A stretch of 64,000 bases of DNA from Bradyrhizobium jicamae (GCF_018130215.1 NZ_JAFCKQ010000004.1:1-64000); one strand, 5' to 3'. Positions 8,812-18,240 are shown, counted from the stretch's first letter. The notes: generated by a model not told the origin, from the letters alone. A program made the numbers and translations.

Positions 8812-9285
8812 ATGTCATCGAGAACGATCACCCGCTCGACGTCATCCTCCGCCGTCGCCACCAGGATCGTGTCGTCGCGACTGACGGTGCAGACGTCGGG
8901 CGCAGGCTTCATCGACATCACGCGCGATGTCGACGCATTCCTGCGCGAGGCGCGCGCCGCGGAAGGCGCGGTCACCGTCTTCATCCGGCATACGTCGGCG
9001 TCGCTGACGATCCAGGAGAATGCCGATCCGACGGTGCTGCTGGACCTGACGACCGCGCTGGATCGCGCCGCGCCCGAAAACGCCGGCTGGCGTCACGATA
9101 CCGAAGGCCCCGACGACATGCCGGCCCACATCAAGACCATGCTGACGGCGACCTCGCTGCAGATTCCCGTGCTCGACGGCGACATGGCGCTCGGGACCTG
9201 GCAGGGCATCTATTTGATCGAGCACCGCGCCCGTCCGCACCGGCGCGAGATCGTGCTGCAATTCATCGGCGCCACGCGCGACTGA
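8812..9285 (+). CDS. YjbQ / UPF0047 family protein
   Basis: A 157-residue member of the YjbQ family. The block FIRHTSASLTIQENADPTVL and the segment GWRHDTEGPDDMPAHIK contain the histidines and acidic residues that form the presumed metal site; LGTWQGIYLIEHR completes the family signature. E. coli YjbQ has weak thiamine-phosphate synthase activity and the family is sometimes called secondary thiamin-phosphate synthase, but its real role is unclear. About 15 residues at the N-terminus are Ser/Thr-rich and outside the domain, so a later start is possible. It ends just before a strong terminator. Confidence 0.9.
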   Translation: MSSRTITRSTSSSAVATRIVSSRLTVQTSGAGFIDITRDVDAFLREARAAEGAVTVFIRHTSASLTIQENADPTVLLDLTTALDRAAPENAGWRHDTEGPDDMPAHIKTMLTATSLQIPVLDGDMALGTWQGIYLIEHRARPHRREIVLQFIGATRD

Positions 9286-9313
9286 TGCCGTAGCGACGAA
9301 TCGCATTGGACCT

Positions 9314-9358
9314 CCAAACGACATCGGCCGCGGATTGCTCCGCGGCCGATGCGTTTGG
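9314..9358. terminator. Bidirectional terminator
   Basis: A long hairpin: 9322-9334 pairs perfectly with 9339-9351 around a four-base loop, and after one unpaired A the stem continues for seven more pairs (9314-9320 with 9352-9358). It separates the converging YjbQ and MHS transporter genes. Confidence 0.88.
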
Positions 9359-9375
9359 ATCGTGATGTCGAGCGA

Positions 9376-11010
9376 TCAGGTCTTGGTGATGTCGATGTCC
9401 TTGGTCTCAGGCAAGAACAGGAAGCCGATCACGAGGCTCATCAGGGCGACGCCGACCGGGTACCAGAGACCGGAGTAGATGTTGCCGGTGGCCGCCGCGA
9501 TCGCGAACACGGTCGCGGGCAGGAAACCGCCGAACCAGCCGTTGCCGATGTGGTAGGGCAGCGACATGCCGCTGTAGCGGATGCGGCTCGGGAACAGTTC
9601 GACAAGCCAGGCCGCGATCGGTGCATAGACCAGCGTCACGTAGATCACGAGGATCCAGAGCAGGATCGTCGTCATGACGTAGTTGATGTCGTTCGGATCT
9701 GCCGACGCCGGATATCCGTGAGCCTTGATCGCTGCCGGCAGCGTCTTTGCGAAGTCCGGACTGTCCGCTGCCAGAACCTGGTCGCCGATCTTCACCTTAG
9801 CCTTGGTGCCGGCCGGAGCAGCCTCATTGGTATAGTTCACCGACAGGTTGACCAGCGCCGACTTGGCGATGTCGCAGCTCGTCGTGAACTTCTCCGTACC
9901 GGTTGCCTTGAACTGGAACGAACACTCGTTCGGGTCGGCGACGACAGTCACCGGCGACGAGGCGAGCGCCTGCTCGAGCTTCGGATTGGCGAAGTGCGTG
10001 ATCCCCTTGAAGATCGGGAAGTACGTCAACGCTGCGAGCAGGAAGCCTGCCAGGATGATCGGCTTGCGGCCGATCTTGTCGGAGAGCCAACCGAAAATGA
10101 CGAAGCCCGGCGTGCCCAGCGCCAACGCAACCACGATCATGATCTGCGCGGCGACGCCCGGTACCTTGATGGTCTGGGTCAGGAAGAACAGCGCGTAGAA
10201 CTGTCCGCCGTACCACACCACGGCCTCACCGGCAGTGGCGCCCAGCAGCGCAAAGATCGCGGTCTTGGCGTTGGACCATTCGCCGAATGCCTCGCTCAGC
10301 GGCCGCTTCGAGGTCTTGCCCTCTTCCTTCATGCGCTGGAAAACCGGCGACTCGCTGAGGCTGAGGCGGATCCAGATCGATACGACCAGCAGGACGCCGG
10401 AGAGCAGGAACGGCAGGCGCCAGCCCCAATCACCAAACGATGCTTCGCCCATCCATGAACGGATGCCGAGGATCAGCAGCAGCGCGACGAACAGTCCAAG
10501 CGTCGCCGTGGTCTGAATCCACGACGTGTAGTAGCCGCGCTTGCCGGGCGGCGCGTGTTCGGCGACGTAGGTTGCCGCACCGCCATATTCGCCGCCGAGC
10601 GCAAGGCCCTGGATCAGGCGTAGCGCGATCAGCACGACTGGCGCAGCGATACCCCAGCTGTCATAGCCGGGCAGCAGGCCGATGAAGAACGTGCCGATGC
10701 CCATCAGGGTCATCGTGACGAGGAAGGTGTATTTGCGGCCGATCATGTCGCCGAGCCGGCCGAAGATGAGCGCGCCGAACGGGCGTACCGCGAAGCCGGC
10801 GGCGAACGCCAGCAGCGCGAAGATGAAGCCGACATTGGGCGGCACATTCGAGAAGAAATACTTGGCCAGGAACGCCCCGAGGGTTCCGTAGATATAGAAA
10901 TCGTACCACTCGAAAACCGTGCCGAGTGAGGAGGCAAAAATGACCTTTCTCTCCTCTGCGGTCATCCCACCTGCACGGACGCCTCCGCCCGCGGCTGCTG
11001 CCATCGTCAT
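9376..11010 (-). CDS. MHS-type MFS transporter with long periplasmic loop
   Basis: A 544-residue major facilitator of the metabolite:H+ symporter type (ProP / ShiA / KgtP relatives). Signatures are LGTVFEWYDFYIYG in helix 1, GRLGDMIGRKYTF in loop 2-3, and LALGGEYGGAATYVAEHAP. Unlike ProP-type proteins of 430-500 residues, it has an insertion of about 110 residues between two helices in the C-terminal half (after IFKGITHF, before NYVMTTILLWIL). The insert is hydrophilic, holds two cysteines (NECSF and TSCDIA) and should face the periplasm. I chose ATG 11010, with GGGGAG upstream; the frame is open further but lacks family sequence. The substrate is unknown, probably an organic acid or osmolyte. 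Confidence 0.88.
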   Translation of the reverse strand: MTMAAAAGGGVRAGGMTAEERKVIFASSLGTVFEWYDFYIYGTLGAFLAKYFFSNVPPNVGFIFALLAFAAGFAVRPFGALIFGRLGDMIGRKYTFLVTMTLMGIGTFFIGLLPGYDSWGIAAPVVLIALRLIQGLALGGEYGGAATYVAEHAPPGKRGYYTSWIQTTATLGLFVALLLILGIRSWMGEASFGDWGWRLPFLLSGVLLVVSIWIRLSLSESPVFQRMKEEGKTSKRPLSEAFGEWSNAKTAIFALLGATAGEAVVWYGGQFYALFFLTQTIKVPGVAAQIMIVVALALGTPGFVIFGWLSDKIGRKPIILAGFLLAALTYFPIFKGITHFANPKLEQALASSPVTVVADPNECSFQFKATGTEKFTTSCDIAKSALVNLSVNYTNEAAPAGTKAKVKIGDQVLAADSPDFAKTLPAAIKAHGYPASADPNDINYVMTTILLWILVIYVTLVYAPIAAWLVELFPSRIRYSGMSLPYHIGNGWFGGFLPATVFAIAAATGNIYSGLWYPVGVALMSLVIGFLFLPETKDIDITKT

Positions 11011-11324
11011 CGTGTCTCGCTCCCCGCCTTGTTTCCGCGCGCCCCAAACGTCGCCGGCGACATCCGGTTCGACTTTGGTCTTGGCATCGAAGGTAACATC
11101 GCAGTGAAACGCGCCCCAATAAGACTTTTGGCTTTTGCACTGTGTCAGCTTAACGTCAGGAAGGTGAACGGGATGCGTCGCGTCCGACTTGCATCTGTTG
11201 CAGCGCACAAACCGAGCCGGTTAACTGCGTTTGGCATCTGGCATTATTCAGTGCTTGCGTGGTACTGCCGCGCGGGAGAAAACCAAGATGCGCGGGTCGA
11301 TCGCGATCCGCCTGCGGGACTGAG
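11011..11324. other. Divergent intergenic region, transporter / response regulator
   Basis: About 310 bp between divergent starts. I see no gene and no convincing sigma-54 site. Promoters for both neighbours must lie here. If the regulator controls the transporter, its binding site would be here too, but no clear inverted repeat stands out. Confidence 0.4.
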
Positions 11325-11999
11325 ATGACTGCTGTTGCCACTACACATCTTGTCATTGCCGACGACCATCCGCTGTTCCGCGATGCGTTGCGCCAGGCGG
11401 TGTCGAGTGTCGTGAGTTCGGCCACCATCAGCGAGGCCGGCTCGTTCGAGGATCTGACCGCGCTGCTGGAGCGGGATTCCGATGTCGATCTGATCCTGCT
11501 CGATCTCTCGATGCCGGGGATCAGCGGCTTCTCCGGCCTGATCTATCTGCGGGCGCAATATCCGGCGATTCCGGTGGTGATCGTCTCGGCCAGTGACGAT
11601 GCCGGAACCATCCGCCGCTCGCTCGATTTCGGCGCCTCCGGTTTCATTCCAAAACGCTTCGGGGTCGAGACGCTGCGCGATGCCATCATGAAGGTGATGG
11701 AGGGCGATGTCTGGGTTCCGCCGGATACGGATCTTTCGGCGGCCGCCGATCCCGACATGACGCGGCTGCGCGATCGCCTGGTGACGCTGACCCCGCAGCA
11801 GGTGCGGGTGCTGATGATGCTGTCGGAGGGGCTGCTCAACAAGCAGATCGCCTATGAACTCGGCGTCTCCGAGGCGACCATCAAGGCGCATGTCTCGGCG
11901 ATCCTGCAGAAGCTCGGCGTCGAGAGCCGGACGCAAGCCGTGATCGCCGCCGCCAAGATTGCCGGCGGCCAATGGCGTCAGGGCACGCCGACGGGGTAG
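11325..11999 (+). CDS. LuxR/NarL-type response regulator (CrbR-like)
   Basis: A 224-residue two-component regulator. The receiver domain has the acidic pair D13/D14 (IADDHPLF), the phospho-acceptor D60 in LILLDLSMPG and the conserved lysine K110 (GFIPK). The C-terminal LuxR helix-turn-helix spans about 150-215 (LTPQQVRVLMMLSEGLLNKQ and VSEATIKAHVSAILQKLGV). It converges on a huge SSF-histidine kinase gene 45 bp away; the same pairing is found for CrbR/CrbS, which switch on acetyl-CoA synthetase for acetate scavenging in Vibrio and Pseudomonas. The partnership is inferred from position and architecture. Start ATG 11325 is chosen because the receiver begins directly after it. Confidence 0.9.
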   Translation: MTAVATTHLVIADDHPLFRDALRQAVSSVVSSATISEAGSFEDLTALLERDSDVDLILLDLSMPGISGFSGLIYLRAQYPAIPVVIVSASDDAGTIRRSLDFGASGFIPKRFGVETLRDAIMKVMEGDVWVPPDTDLSAAADPDMTRLRDRLVTLTPQQVRVLMMLSEGLLNKQIAYELGVSEATIKAHVSAILQKLGVESRTQAVIAAAKIAGGQWRQGTPTG

Positions 12000-12044
12000 G
12001 CCAAAGGGCATCCCGCCATTCGTTATTTCTGAGAATATGCGGCT

Positions 12045-15000
12045 CTACTCCGCCGCCACCATCTGCTGGCTGCGCCATTGTCCGAGCAGGGCGCGGAGCG
12101 AGGCAGGTTTGACCGGTTTGTTCAGGACCGCGATGTTCTCCTCGCGCGCGGCGGCGCGCACCGCGGGGCTGCGGTCGGCGGTGATCAGGATCGCCGGGAT
12201 GTTGTCGCCGAAGCGGCGGCGGATCTCGCGGATCGCGGCGACGCCGTTGCCGCGGTCGAGATGATAGTCGACCAGAACGCCGGTGACGCGGCCACCCGCG
12301 GTTTCGATCGCGGTGAGGGCGGCCTCCGGATCGGTCACCGCGATCACCTCGGCATCCCATGCCGTCAGCAGCGTCTTCATGCCGTCGAGGATGGCGGGAT
12401 CGTTCTCGATGCAGACGATGAGCGCGCCGCTCATCGGTGTCTTCGACAGCGGCGTCGCGCTGGTTACTGCGGCGGTGTGGTTGATCTCGGCGGCAACCGG
12501 CACGGTGACCGAAAACACCGAGCCTCCGCCGTTCCCGGCGTCGATCGCGATGCGGTGGTTGAGCACGCGCGCCAGCCGTTCGACGATCGATAGGCCAAGG
12601 CCGAGGCCGCGCGCGATCCGGGCGCCCTGCTCGAGGCGGTGGAACTCCTTGAAGATCTCGGCGCGTTTCTGCACGGGAATCCCGACGCCGGTGTCGTAGA
12701 CGGCGATCTGCAGCGAGGAGCCGCGGCGGCGGCCGCCGATCACCACGCGGCCGCGCGGCGTGTACTTGATCGCGTTGGAGATGAAGTTCTGCAACAGCCG
12801 ACGCAGCAGCGAGCGGTCGGATTCGACCGGCAGCGAGCAGGCCACGAAGCGCAGGTCAAGGCCCTTGTCGCGGGCGATCGGTGCGAATTCGATCTCCAGC
12901 GAGCGCATCAGGTCGGACATCCGGAAGCTCGAGATCTGTGGTGTCATGACGCCGGCATCGAGCCTGGAAATGTCGAGCAGCGCGCCAAGGATGTCCTCGA
13001 TCGCCTCCAGCGAGTCGTCGATGTTCTCGACCAGGCGCGAATCCTCGCCGCCATTCTGGCGCTCGACCAGGCTCGTGACGTACAGACGCGCGGCGTTGAG
13101 CGGTTGCAGGATGTCGTGGCTGGCGGCGGCGAGGAAGCGCGTCTTGGAGGCGTTGGCGTCCTCCGCGGTGCTTTTGGCCAGCGCGAGTTCGGAGTTCAGC
13201 CGCGTCAATTCCTCTGTGCGGTCGCGCACACGCTTCTCCAGCGTCGCGTTGGCGCGCTCGAGCGCTTCCGCCGCCTCGAAGCTCGGCGTGACGTCGGAAA
13301 ATGTGATGACGAGCCCGCCGCCCGGCATGCGGTTGGCGCGCACCTCGATCACCAAATGGCGTTCGGTGAAGCGTTCCAGGTAGGGCTCGCCCTCGGTGGT
13401 ATAGGCGTGCATGCGCTGTTCGAGCAGGCTGTCGCTGTTCGCCGCAGAGGGCGGGCTTACCGCGCCCATGAATTCGAGGATTTCGGGCAGGGGAATGCCG
13501 AGCTGGACCAAATGAAGCGGCAGGGCCAGCAACTCGGAGAACTGGCGGTTGGAGCAGATCAGCTGCAGGTCGGCATCGAACACCGCGATGCCCTGGCGCA
13601 CATGGTTGAGCGCGGTCTGCAGGATCTCGCGATTGAAATGCAGCGCCGCGTGCGAATCGTCGAGCAGCTTCAGCGCAGCCTTGGCCGACACCGTGCGCCG
13701 GCGCAGCAGCAGCGACATCACGAGGCGCGACGACGCAGCCCCGATCGAGGAGGCGATCAGCCGCTCGGCGTGCTGCAGCAATTCGAAATCCGCCGGCGCC
13801 GCCGGGTCAAGCACGGTGTTGTGGTCGGCGGCGAAACCCGTAAAGGCTTCGCGAGCGCGGTCGGGACCGAGATATTGCGCCACCGTGCTCTGGATGTCCT
13901 GCACCGTCACGGTGGTGCGCCAGCGCCGGAAGCTGGGCGCGGTCGGGGCCAGCTCGTCGGGCGCGAATATGTCGGCCTGCAACAGCTCGATCGAGGATGG
14001 CGCGCGCGCCAGCGAGAACAGCACGTAGCTGAGCATGTTGAGCGCAAGGCTCCACAGCACGCCGTGCAGCAGCGGCGGCAGGTCGGCGCCGAACAGCGCC
14101 TGCGGGCGCAGTGCCTCGATCCCGAACGGTCCATGCTGCAGCAGCATCAGGCCCGCGGTGGAGTTTTCCAGGAAGCTCGGCACGAACAGCGTGTAGAGCC
14201 ACGTCGCAAAACCGACCAGCATGCCGGCCATGGCGCCGCGGGCGGTGGCGCGGCGCCAGAACAGGCCGCCGAAGAAGGCGGGCGCCAGCTGCGCGATCGC
14301 GGCAAAGGACAGCAGGCCGATCGCAACAAGCTGGGTGTTGCCGAGCGCGCGATAGTAGAAATACGACATCACCATGATGGCGAAGATCGAGAAGCGACGC
14401 GCCTTCAGCAGGAAGTCGCCGAAGTCCTTCTGGCCGACGCGGGCATCATCGCTGCGCGGCAGCACCAGCGGCAGCACCATGTCGTTGGACACCATGATCG
14501 ACAGCGCGACGCATTCGACGATCACCATCGCGGTCGCGGCCGACAGGCCGCCGACGAACACGGCGAGGCTGAGCAGCGGCGAATTGCCTTCGATCGGCAG
14601 TGCCAGCACGAACATGTCGGCGTCGACGGCGCCGAACGGGAAGATGATCAGACCGCCGATCGCGATCGGGATCACGAACAGGTTGATCGCGACGAGGTAG
14701 AGCGGGAACAGCCAGCGCGCCCGGCTGACGTCGGCACCGGTCGAATTCTCCACCACGCTGACGTGGAACTGGCGCGGCAGGAGCATGGTTGCGCAGAACG
14801 ACAGCAGCGTCATGATCAGGAAGTTGCCGATCGACGGCACGTATTCGATCGCGCGCACCGCCTCCGGCGTCTTCAGGGCGCGCTCGTAGAGTTCGATCGG
14901 AGAGAACATCCAGAACGTCACGAAGGCGCCCGCGGCGATGAAGGCGACCAGCTTGACGATGGATTCGGTCGCGATCGCGAGGATCAGGCCGTGCTGGTGC

Positions 15001-15554
15001 TCGGTCGCGTCGGTGTGGCGGGTGCCGAACAGCACCGCGAACACCGCCATCGCCAGCGTCACCATCAGCGCGATGTCGCCGATGATCGGGATCTTGGAAT
15101 AGGCCTGGTCCTCGCTCAGGATCGTCTCCAGCGAGGAGGCCATCGCCTTGAGCTGCAGCGCAATATAGGGCACCGAGCCGATGATCGCGATCGCGGCGAC
15201 CGTCGCCGCCACCGCCTGGCTCTTGCCGTAGCGCGCGGCGATGAAGTCGGCGATCGAGGTGATGTTCTGCGACTTGGCCAGCGCAATCACCCGTCGCAGC
15301 AGCGGCGTGCACAGCCCGATCATCAGAATCGGACCGACATAGATCGCGAGAAAGTCGACGCTGGTGCGGGTGGCGAAACCGACCGAACCGAAGAAGGTCC
15401 AGGAGGTGCAGTAGATCGCCAGCGACAGCGGGTAGATCCACTGGCTCGCGCGGCCGCGCCCGTCCGGCGGCATGCGGTCGCCGCGGCTGGCCACGAAGAA
15501 CAACAATCCGATGTAGGCGAACGCCGTGGCGATTACGCCCCAGTCGTGCAGCAT
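12045..15554 (-). CDS. SSF-transporter-domain hybrid histidine kinase (CrbS/MxtR/CbrA-like)
   Basis: A 1169-residue sensor. Residues 1 to about 500 form a sodium:solute symporter-like membrane domain of roughly 13 helices (IYCTSWTFFGSVGFATRT is a clear SSF block). Next come a linker, a PAS-like domain (about 640-770, GIAVFDADLQLICSNRQF), a coiled coil, a HisKA domain with phospho-acceptor H813 in ASHDILQPLN, a HATPase domain, and a C-terminal receiver with D1096 in VLVDYHLD. This order is that of CbrA, CrbS/MxtR and related kinases, in which the transporter domain senses or moves a substrate. The convergent LuxR-type regulator favours CrbS over CbrA, whose partner is NtrC-like. The likely output is carbon or acetate control. 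Confidence 0.92.
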   Translation of the reverse strand: MLHDWGVIATAFAYIGLLFFVASRGDRMPPDGRGRASQWIYPLSLAIYCTSWTFFGSVGFATRTSVDFLAIYVGPILMIGLCTPLLRRVIALAKSQNITSIADFIAARYGKSQAVAATVAAIAIIGSVPYIALQLKAMASSLETILSEDQAYSKIPIIGDIALMVTLAMAVFAVLFGTRHTDATEHQHGLILAIATESIVKLVAFIAAGAFVTFWMFSPIELYERALKTPEAVRAIEYVPSIGNFLIMTLLSFCATMLLPRQFHVSVVENSTGADVSRARWLFPLYLVAINLFVIPIAIGGLIIFPFGAVDADMFVLALPIEGNSPLLSLAVFVGGLSAATAMVIVECVALSIMVSNDMVLPLVLPRSDDARVGQKDFGDFLLKARRFSIFAIMVMSYFYYRALGNTQLVAIGLLSFAAIAQLAPAFFGGLFWRRATARGAMAGMLVGFATWLYTLFVPSFLENSTAGLMLLQHGPFGIEALRPQALFGADLPPLLHGVLWSLALNMLSYVLFSLARAPSSIELLQADIFAPDELAPTAPSFRRWRTTVTVQDIQSTVAQYLGPDRAREAFTGFAADHNTVLDPAAPADFELLQHAERLIASSIGAASSRLVMSLLLRRRTVSAKAALKLLDDSHAALHFNREILQTALNHVRQGIAVFDADLQLICSNRQFSELLALPLHLVQLGIPLPEILEFMGAVSPPSAANSDSLLEQRMHAYTTEGEPYLERFTERHLVIEVRANRMPGGGLVITFSDVTPSFEAAEALERANATLEKRVRDRTEELTRLNSELALAKSTAEDANASKTRFLAAASHDILQPLNAARLYVTSLVERQNGGEDSRLVENIDDSLEAIEDILGALLDISRLDAGVMTPQISSFRMSDLMRSLEIEFAPIARDKGLDLRFVACSLPVESDRSLLRRLLQNFISNAIKYTPRGRVVIGGRRRGSSLQIAVYDTGVGIPVQKRAEIFKEFHRLEQGARIARGLGLGLSIVERLARVLNHRIAIDAGNGGGSVFSVTVPVAAEINHTAAVTSATPLSKTPMSGALIVCIENDPAILDGMKTLLTAWDAEVIAVTDPEAALTAIETAGGRVTGVLVDYHLDRGNGVAAIREIRRRFGDNIPAILITADRSPAVRAAAREENIAVLNKPVKPASLRALLGQWRSQQMVAAE

Positions 15555-15610
15555 TGCTTGCTGATCTCCCTTCCCCGGTCTCGGAGGGCCGGATGCGGGA
15601 TTATAAACCC

Positions 15611-15645
15611 AACGGGCCGGCCGCGCACCGCGCGACCGGCCCGTT
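15611..15645 (-). terminator. Terminator downstream of hemA
   Basis: Arms AACGGGCCGG (15611-15620) and CCGGCCCGTT (15636-15645) continue inward as CGCGC/GCGCG, giving a strong stem. On the minus strand a T-rich stretch follows. It lies between hemA and the kinase start, insulating the two. Confidence 0.75.
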
Positions 15646-15668
15646 TCCGCGATCGGAACCGGATAGGG

Positions 15669-16898
15669 TTACTCGGCCGCCAGCGACTTCCTGCGCAGCG
15701 GCAGGCCGAGCCGGTCCCACACCTGCAGCAGGGCTTCCGCCAGCCCGTCGATCAGGCCGTCATCATGGTAGGGCGAGGGGGTGATGCGAAGCCGCTCGCT
15801 GCCCTTGGCGACCGTCGGATAGTTGATCGGCTGGATGTAGATGCCGTGCTCCTCGAGCAGCAGGTCGGAGGCCCGCTTGCACTTCTCGGGGTCACCGACG
15901 AACAGCGGCACGATGTGGGTGTCGCTCGACATGACGGGCAGGCCGGCGGCGATCAGGATCGCCTTGGTGCGGGCGGCGCGGTCCTGGTGGCGCTCACGCT
16001 CCCAGCTCGAGGTCTTGAGGTGACGGATCGCGGCGGTCGCCGCCGAACAGATCGCCGGTGGCAGCGCGGTCGTGAAGATGAAGCCCGGTGCGTAGGAGCG
16101 TACCGCGTCGATGATCTCGGCCCGGCCTGCGATATAGCCCCCGAGGCAGCCGAATGCCTTGGCCAGCGTGCCCTCGAGCACGTCGATCCGATGCATCACC
16201 CCGTCGCGCTCGGCGATGCCGCCGCCGCGCGGGCCATACATGCCGACCGCGTGGACCTCGTCGACATAGGTCATGGCGCCGTATTTCTCGGCGAGATCGC
16301 AGATCCTGGCGAGCGGGGCGACATCGCCGTCCATCGAGTAGAGGCTCTCGCAGGCGATCAGCTTTGGCCGGTCCGGACCGGCCGCGATCAACAGCTCCTC
16401 GAGATGCGCAAGGTCGTTGTGGCGGAAGATCTGGCGCTCGCAACCGGCCTGGCGCACGCCTTCGATCATCGAATTGTGGTTCAGCGCATCCGACAGGATC
16501 AGGCAGTCCGGGATCAGCCTGGCGATGGTCGAGATACCGGTCTGGTTCGAGACATAGCCGGAGGTGAACAGCAGGGAGGCCTGCTTGCCGTGGAGATCGG
16601 CGAGTTCCGCTTCGAGCTGCACCAGCGGATGATGGGTGCCGGCGATGTTGCGGGTGCCGCCGGCGCCAGTGCCGACCCGGGTTGCGGTCTCGACCATGGC
16701 GCCGACGACTTTCGGGTGCTGGCCCATGCCGAGATAGTCGTTGGAGCACCAGATCACGACATTGCGCTGGCCTTTCGGCGAGTGCCATGTCGCGTGCGGG
16801 AAGCGTCCGGCGATCCGCTCGAGGTCGGCAAACACCCGGTAGCGCCGCTCATCATGGAGGCGGTTGAGCGCGGCATTGAAGAACTGGCTGTAATCCAT
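15669..16898 (-). CDS. hemA: 5-aminolevulinate synthase
   Basis: A 409-residue PLP enzyme that condenses glycine with succinyl-CoA to 5-aminolevulinate, the first step of haem synthesis in alphaproteobacteria. The sequence begins [20 protein letters not shown], typical of [18 protein letters not shown] and [15 protein letters not shown] are the glycine-binding and PLP-contact segments, and [14 protein letters not shown] holds the Schiff-base lysine. The start at 16898 matches the family; the frame is open further upstream but a Cys-rich stretch there is not ALAS-like. An exact FNR/FixK-type box lies 137 bp upstream. In Bradyrhizobium, oxygen-limited hemA expression has been tied to the FixLJ cascade, as far as I recall. 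Confidence 0.97.
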   Translation of the reverse strand: MDYSQFFNAALNRLHDERRYRVFADLERIAGRFPHATWHSPKGQRNVVIWCSNDYLGMGQHPKVVGAMVETATRVGTGAGGTRNIAGTHHPLVQLEAELADLHGKQASLLFTSGYVSNQTGISTIARLIPDCLILSDALNHNSMIEGVRQAGCERQIFRHNDLAHLEELLIAAGPDRPKLIACESLYSMDGDVAPLARICDLAEKYGAMTYVDEVHAVGMYGPRGGGIAERDGVMHRIDVLEGTLAKAFGCLGGYIAGRAEIIDAVRSYAPGFIFTTALPPAICSAATAAIRHLKTSSWERERHQDRAARTKAILIAAGLPVMSSDTHIVPLFVGDPEKCKRASDLLLEEHGIYIQPINYPTVAKGSERLRITPSPYHDDGLIDGLAEALLQVWDRLGLPLRRKSLAAE

Positions 16899-17003
16899 CG
16901 GCAAACCTGAAGCGGGAACCTGACCGGAATAACTGCTTCTTCTTAGAGCTTTTCCAGCTCTGATGTCTATGCATTGGCTCACAATTGGGCATGCGGCACA
17001 GTT

Positions 17004-17016
17004 GGGCAAATTGCCC
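17004..17016. promoter_or_regulatory. Short inverted repeat in the hemA promoter region
   Basis: GGGCAA-A-TTGCCC is a perfect 6+6 palindrome with one central base. The half TTGGGCA is also present once more at 16985-16991 as a direct repeat. It lies between the FNR/FixK box and the hemA start and may bind a second regulator; I cannot name one. Confidence 0.4.
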
Positions 17017-17034
17017 TAGCCGCGCCCGTCCGGC

Positions 17035-17048
17035 TTGATGTCGATCAA
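17035..17048. promoter_or_regulatory. FNR/FixK-type box upstream of hemA
   Basis: TTGATGTCGATCAA matches the consensus TTGAT-N4-ATCAA at every fixed position. It lies in the gap between the end of the hydrolase gene and hemA, 137 bp before the hemA start codon, a plausible activator position if the transcript has a leader of about 95 bases. Control of hemA by an FNR/FixK protein under low oxygen is the natural reading. Confidence 0.75.
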
Positions 17049-17081
17049 ATCGGCGTGGATTTGAGACGACCCGTGCCGCGC

Positions 17082-18146
17082 TCAGGTGGTGCGGAAGCGC
17101 AGCACGCCGTCGCCGCCGGTCGCGGCCGTCAGGCGGCCCTCGACCAGCATGTAATTGACATGGGCGATCAATTCGCCGGCGGCAAATCCCATCTGGTGGG
17201 GATCCAGCACGTGCTTGTGGAACACGACGGGCACCAGTTCCTTGGAGGTCTGCGGGACCTCGCGGCAGGCCTCCGCAATGAGCCGGCAACGCTCCTCGTG
17301 ATGGTCGGCGAGCTGCTTGATCCGGGTCTTCAGCCCGTAGAACGGCACGCCGTGACCGGGCAGCACCATCAGATCATAGGGCAGGCTGGTGGTCAGGCTC
17401 GCCAGCGAGGCCAGATATTCGCCGAGCGAGTTCTGCTCGGGCTCGACCGCCCAGACGCTGACATTGGGCGAGATCTTGCTCAGCACCTGGTCGGCGGAGA
17501 GGAACAGCTTGTCCGCGGCGCAATACAGCATCACCTGGTCGAGCGCATGTCCGCCGCCGGTGATCACCTTGAAGCGCCGTGAGCCGATCACGATCTCGTC
17601 GCCATGGGTGAGGCGGTGGTAGGACGGCGGCAGCACCGACACTCGCTTCAGGTAGTCCTGGCCGCGGCCGAGCAGCTTCTCGGTCAGCTCCTCGTCCATG
17701 CCGTGGCGGCGGAAGAACAGCCGCTGCGCATTGCGCCGCTCTTCGGTGCCGCGGTTCTGGTGATAGACCGATTGCAGATATTCGACCTGCGACATCAACA
17801 GCGGGCAATCGAAGCGCTCGGTGATCCAGCCGGCAAGCCCGACATGGTCGGGGTGCGAATGCGTCACGATCAGGCGCGTCACCTTGACGTGCCGCAGCGG
17901 GCCCTCGAACAGCGTGGTCCAGGCCGCGATCGATTCCTCGTTGCCGAAACCTGAGTCCACCATGGCCCAGCCGTCGCCGTCGGCGAGCAGATAGATGTTC
18001 ACGTGGTTGAGGCGGAACGGCAGCTTGAGCCGCGCCCAGAGGACGCCGGGCATCACCTCCACGATCTGGTCGTGGCCGGGATGGTTCTCCCAGGGGTATC
18101 GCAGTGCCTCTGCCGAGGAATGGATGCTGTCGGTCTTCTTGTCCAT
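17082..18146 (-). CDS. Metallo-beta-lactamase-fold hydrolase
   Basis: A 354-residue protein of the MBL superfamily. The core metal motif THSHPDHVGLAGW (HxHxDH) sits near residue 97, a further histidine ligand is in ITGGGHALDQ, and LPGHGVPFYG gives the last. A C-terminal winged-helix-like extension (about 260-350) resembles the LACTB2 / lactonase-like group, which hydrolyse thioesters, lactones or RNA. The substrate is unknown. It lies upstream of hemA on the same strand but is separated from it by the hemA promoter, so the two are probably independent. Confidence 0.9.
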   Translation of the reverse strand: MDKKTDSIHSSAEALRYPWENHPGHDQIVEVMPGVLWARLKLPFRLNHVNIYLLADGDGWAMVDSGFGNEESIAAWTTLFEGPLRHVKVTRLIVTHSHPDHVGLAGWITERFDCPLLMSQVEYLQSVYHQNRGTEERRNAQRLFFRRHGMDEELTEKLLGRGQDYLKRVSVLPPSYHRLTHGDEIVIGSRRFKVITGGGHALDQVMLYCAADKLFLSADQVLSKISPNVSVWAVEPEQNSLGEYLASLASLTTSLPYDLMVLPGHGVPFYGLKTRIKQLADHHEERCRLIAEACREVPQTSKELVPVVFHKHVLDPHQMGFAAGELIAHVNYMLVEGRLTAATGGDGVLRFRTT

Positions 18147-18240
18147 GCTATCGGCTTAGCGGGCCACGGGCCGCCGCGCCAGCCGAAAAATCAGGATGGT
18201 GGTCCGGAGACAGGGAGAGGAAGGAACCGAAATTCCGTGG

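Noticed and set aside
11230..11260. Sigma-54-like TGGCAT...TTGC upstream of the response regulator
   Set aside because: The spacing between the GG and GC elements is 11 instead of 10 bases, so it does not fit a -24/-12 promoter.
12639..16910. A 1423-residue plus-strand frame opposite the kinase and hemA genes
   Set aside because: It is the mirror of two well-supported minus-strand genes, very rich in Arg, His, Gln and Asp, and without any domain.
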